Below the pieces are notes generated by a model that saw only the letters and a program-made list of their open reading frames with translations, was not told the DNA's origin and made no database searches. Positions 62,914 through 64,000 of a DNA stretch of 64,000 nt are shown in pieces; positions within the stretch are counted from its first letter, which is position 1; each line of letters starts with the position of its first letter. Source of the stretch: GWF2-38-69 sp965228125 (GTDB taxonomy: Bacteria > Verrucomicrobiota > Lentisphaeria > Victivallales > GWF2-38-69); NCBI GenBank assembly GCA_965228125.1, contig OZ245791.1, positions 806,001 to 870,000 on the forward strand, given 5' to 3'. The translations under genes and the position numbers were made by a program.

Positions 62914-64000
62914 ATGCTCGAAAAAATTTTTGAAATATCTAATAGCATTTCTGACGAAATCGCAAAGCAAAGCGATTACAATGCAATGCTTGCTAAAATA
63001 GTCCAGACAATCGCCTCAGGCTTAAATGCCAAGGTTTGTTCGATATATGTCTATAAAAAAGATACAGACTGCCTTACCCTAAGTGCTACTATCGGACTAA
63101 ATCCGACCTCTGTAGGCAAAGTACAAATGAAACCTGGAGAAGGATTAACCGGAACATGTTTTCAGGAAAACAGAATCCTAAATGTTAAAGACCCAAAGCT
63201 GCATCCTAATTTTAAATACTTTGAAGAAACAGGCGAAGATGAATACAATTCTTTGCTGGCTGTGCCATTGAATATAGCAAACCAATGCCTCGGAGTCATG
63301 GTAATTCAGACCGATGCATCAGAATACTTTTCTGATGCTGTTATCAACATGACTAAAACTATCGGGACACAGCTGGCTAATCTCTTCTTAAACGCAGATA
63401 TTCTTAACAGCCTGAATATTAGCACCCAGGAACCATCAGGAGAAGCGTTTGAGGAAGTTTATGCGCAATCTGTTTTGCATTCAAAATCGGTTTTGAAAGT
63501 TGCAGGACAATCCGGTAATACAGGAGTTACCCTTGGCAATGCCTATATTTTTAACACATCTAATCCATTCATTTCAATAACCTATACGGCTCCTTCTTCA
63601 TGTATCAAAGAGCTATCCATCTTTAATGATGCTGTAGCAATAGCCATTGAAAAAACAATTGCTTTGGAAAAAAAAGCTTTATCTCTCATATCAGAGGCTG
63701 ATGCATCAATATTTTTTGCCCACCTGCTCTTTCTTGAAGATAAGACTTTAATTACAAAAATCAGAGAAACTATACTAATTAATTCCTATACTGCTGAATT
63801 CGCCTTGAAGCAGGTTTATGATGAATATACCAGACTTTTTTCACAACTAAAAGATCAGTCTTTCAGGGATAAGACCATGGACTTCAAGGATGTAATGATA
63901 AGGCTCCTTGAAACTATATTCCTGATTAAAAACGAAGATTTTTCTTCTTCAGATTCAGATAAGGACATCATTAATAAGCAGAATTTAATAATTATAGCAA
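62914..64000 (+). CDS. PtsP-like GAF-containing PEP-protein phosphotransferase (partial)
   Basis: The frame from the ATG at 62914 is open to the window end, giving over 360 residues. A GAF domain spans about 5-160 (ARVCSIYVYKKD-like AKVCSIYVYKKD, KPGEGLTGTCFQENRILNV, SLLAVPLN, LGVMVIQ). After it comes ALKVAGQSGNTGVTLGNAY-like (VLKVAGQSGNTGVTLGNAYI) and DASIFFAHLLFLEDKTLITK, the start of the PEP-utilising N-domain of Enzyme I. That is the domain order of PtsP (Enzyme I-Ntr). The active-site His and PEP domain lie beyond the window. No strong Shine-Dalgarno is seen. Confidence 0.75.
   Translation, partial: MLEKIFEISNSISDEIAKQSDYNAMLAKIVQTIASGLNAKVCSIYVYKKDTDCLTLSATIGLNPTSVGKVQMKPGEGLTGTCFQENRILNVKDPKLHPNFKYFEETGEDEYNSLLAVPLNIANQCLGVMVIQTDASEYFSDAVINMTKTIGTQLANLFLNADILNSLNISTQEPSGEAFEEVYAQSVLHSKSVLKVAGQSGNTGVTLGNAYIFNTSNPFISITYTAPSSCIKELSIFNDAVAIAIEKTIALEKKALSLISEADASIFFAHLLFLEDKTLITKIRETILINSYTAEFALKQVYDEYTRLFSQLKDQSFRDKTMDFKDVMIRLLETIFLIKNEDFSSSDSDKDIINKQNLIIIA

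Overview
The window is AT-rich bacterial chromosome, probably from a Gram-negative, at least partly anaerobic organism. The signs are Wza- and Wzz-type capsule export proteins, lipobox lipoproteins, an Fe-S type L-serine dehydratase and ferredoxin-like glycan genes. I cannot place the phylum from sequence alone. No rRNA, tRNA or CRISPR array was seen.

Layout. 1-5000: the end of frr (ribosome recycling factor), a zinc-ribbon/Sel1 protein, an aminotransferase, a frameshifted small gene, a lipoprotein and a GAF-SpoIIE phosphatase, mostly on the minus strand. 5170-9112: a plus-strand operon etfB-etfA-acyl-CoA dehydrogenase-rpoZ that ends in a strong terminator. 9128-12565: a split GT39-like membrane glycosyltransferase and a WbpM/PglF-type nucleotide-sugar dehydratase. 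50169 down to 12530: a roughly 38 kb minus-strand capsule/O-antigen-type locus. 50281-52291: a small membrane protein, a surface-repeat protein and sdaA. 52353-62780: housekeeping genes proA, an MFS exporter, namZ-like, mutS, pyrC, pyrB, pyrR and thiL. 62914-64000: the start of a ptsP-like gene, cut by the window end.

The polysaccharide locus reads, in transcription order: wza, wzz, UDP-sugar dehydrogenase, two tandem mntA-hepT modules, a CBM-like lipoprotein, wzy, GT2, [IS5], pyruvyl transferase, F420-hydrogenase-beta-like Fe-S protein, [IS3 copy B and a transposase fragment], a SGNH/citrate-lyase-ligase-like fusion, aldo/keto reductase, wzx, [IS3 copy A], a GT4 remnant, methyltransferase, two GT4s, a WbpG-HisH-HisF amidotransferase trio (split by an IS5 that sits in a four-helix-bundle gene), an L-sugar pathway (CapE-like, RmlD-like, WecB-like), two epimerases, a WbuB-like GT4 and a WbpL/WecA-like initiating transferase. 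Together they predict a Wzx/Wzy-dependent glycan rich in N-acetylated 6-deoxy sugars, a uronic acid, and possibly amidino and pyruvyl substituents.

Mobile DNA has remodelled this locus. There are two complete IS5-type elements with target duplications, two 1301-bp IS3 copies in opposite orientation around the wzx segment, a truncated transposase and two genes broken by insertion or deletion. The points most worth following are the tandem MntA/HepT modules inside the capsule operon, the SGNH-nucleotidyltransferase fusion, and the exact IS footprints that let the ancestral order be rebuilt.
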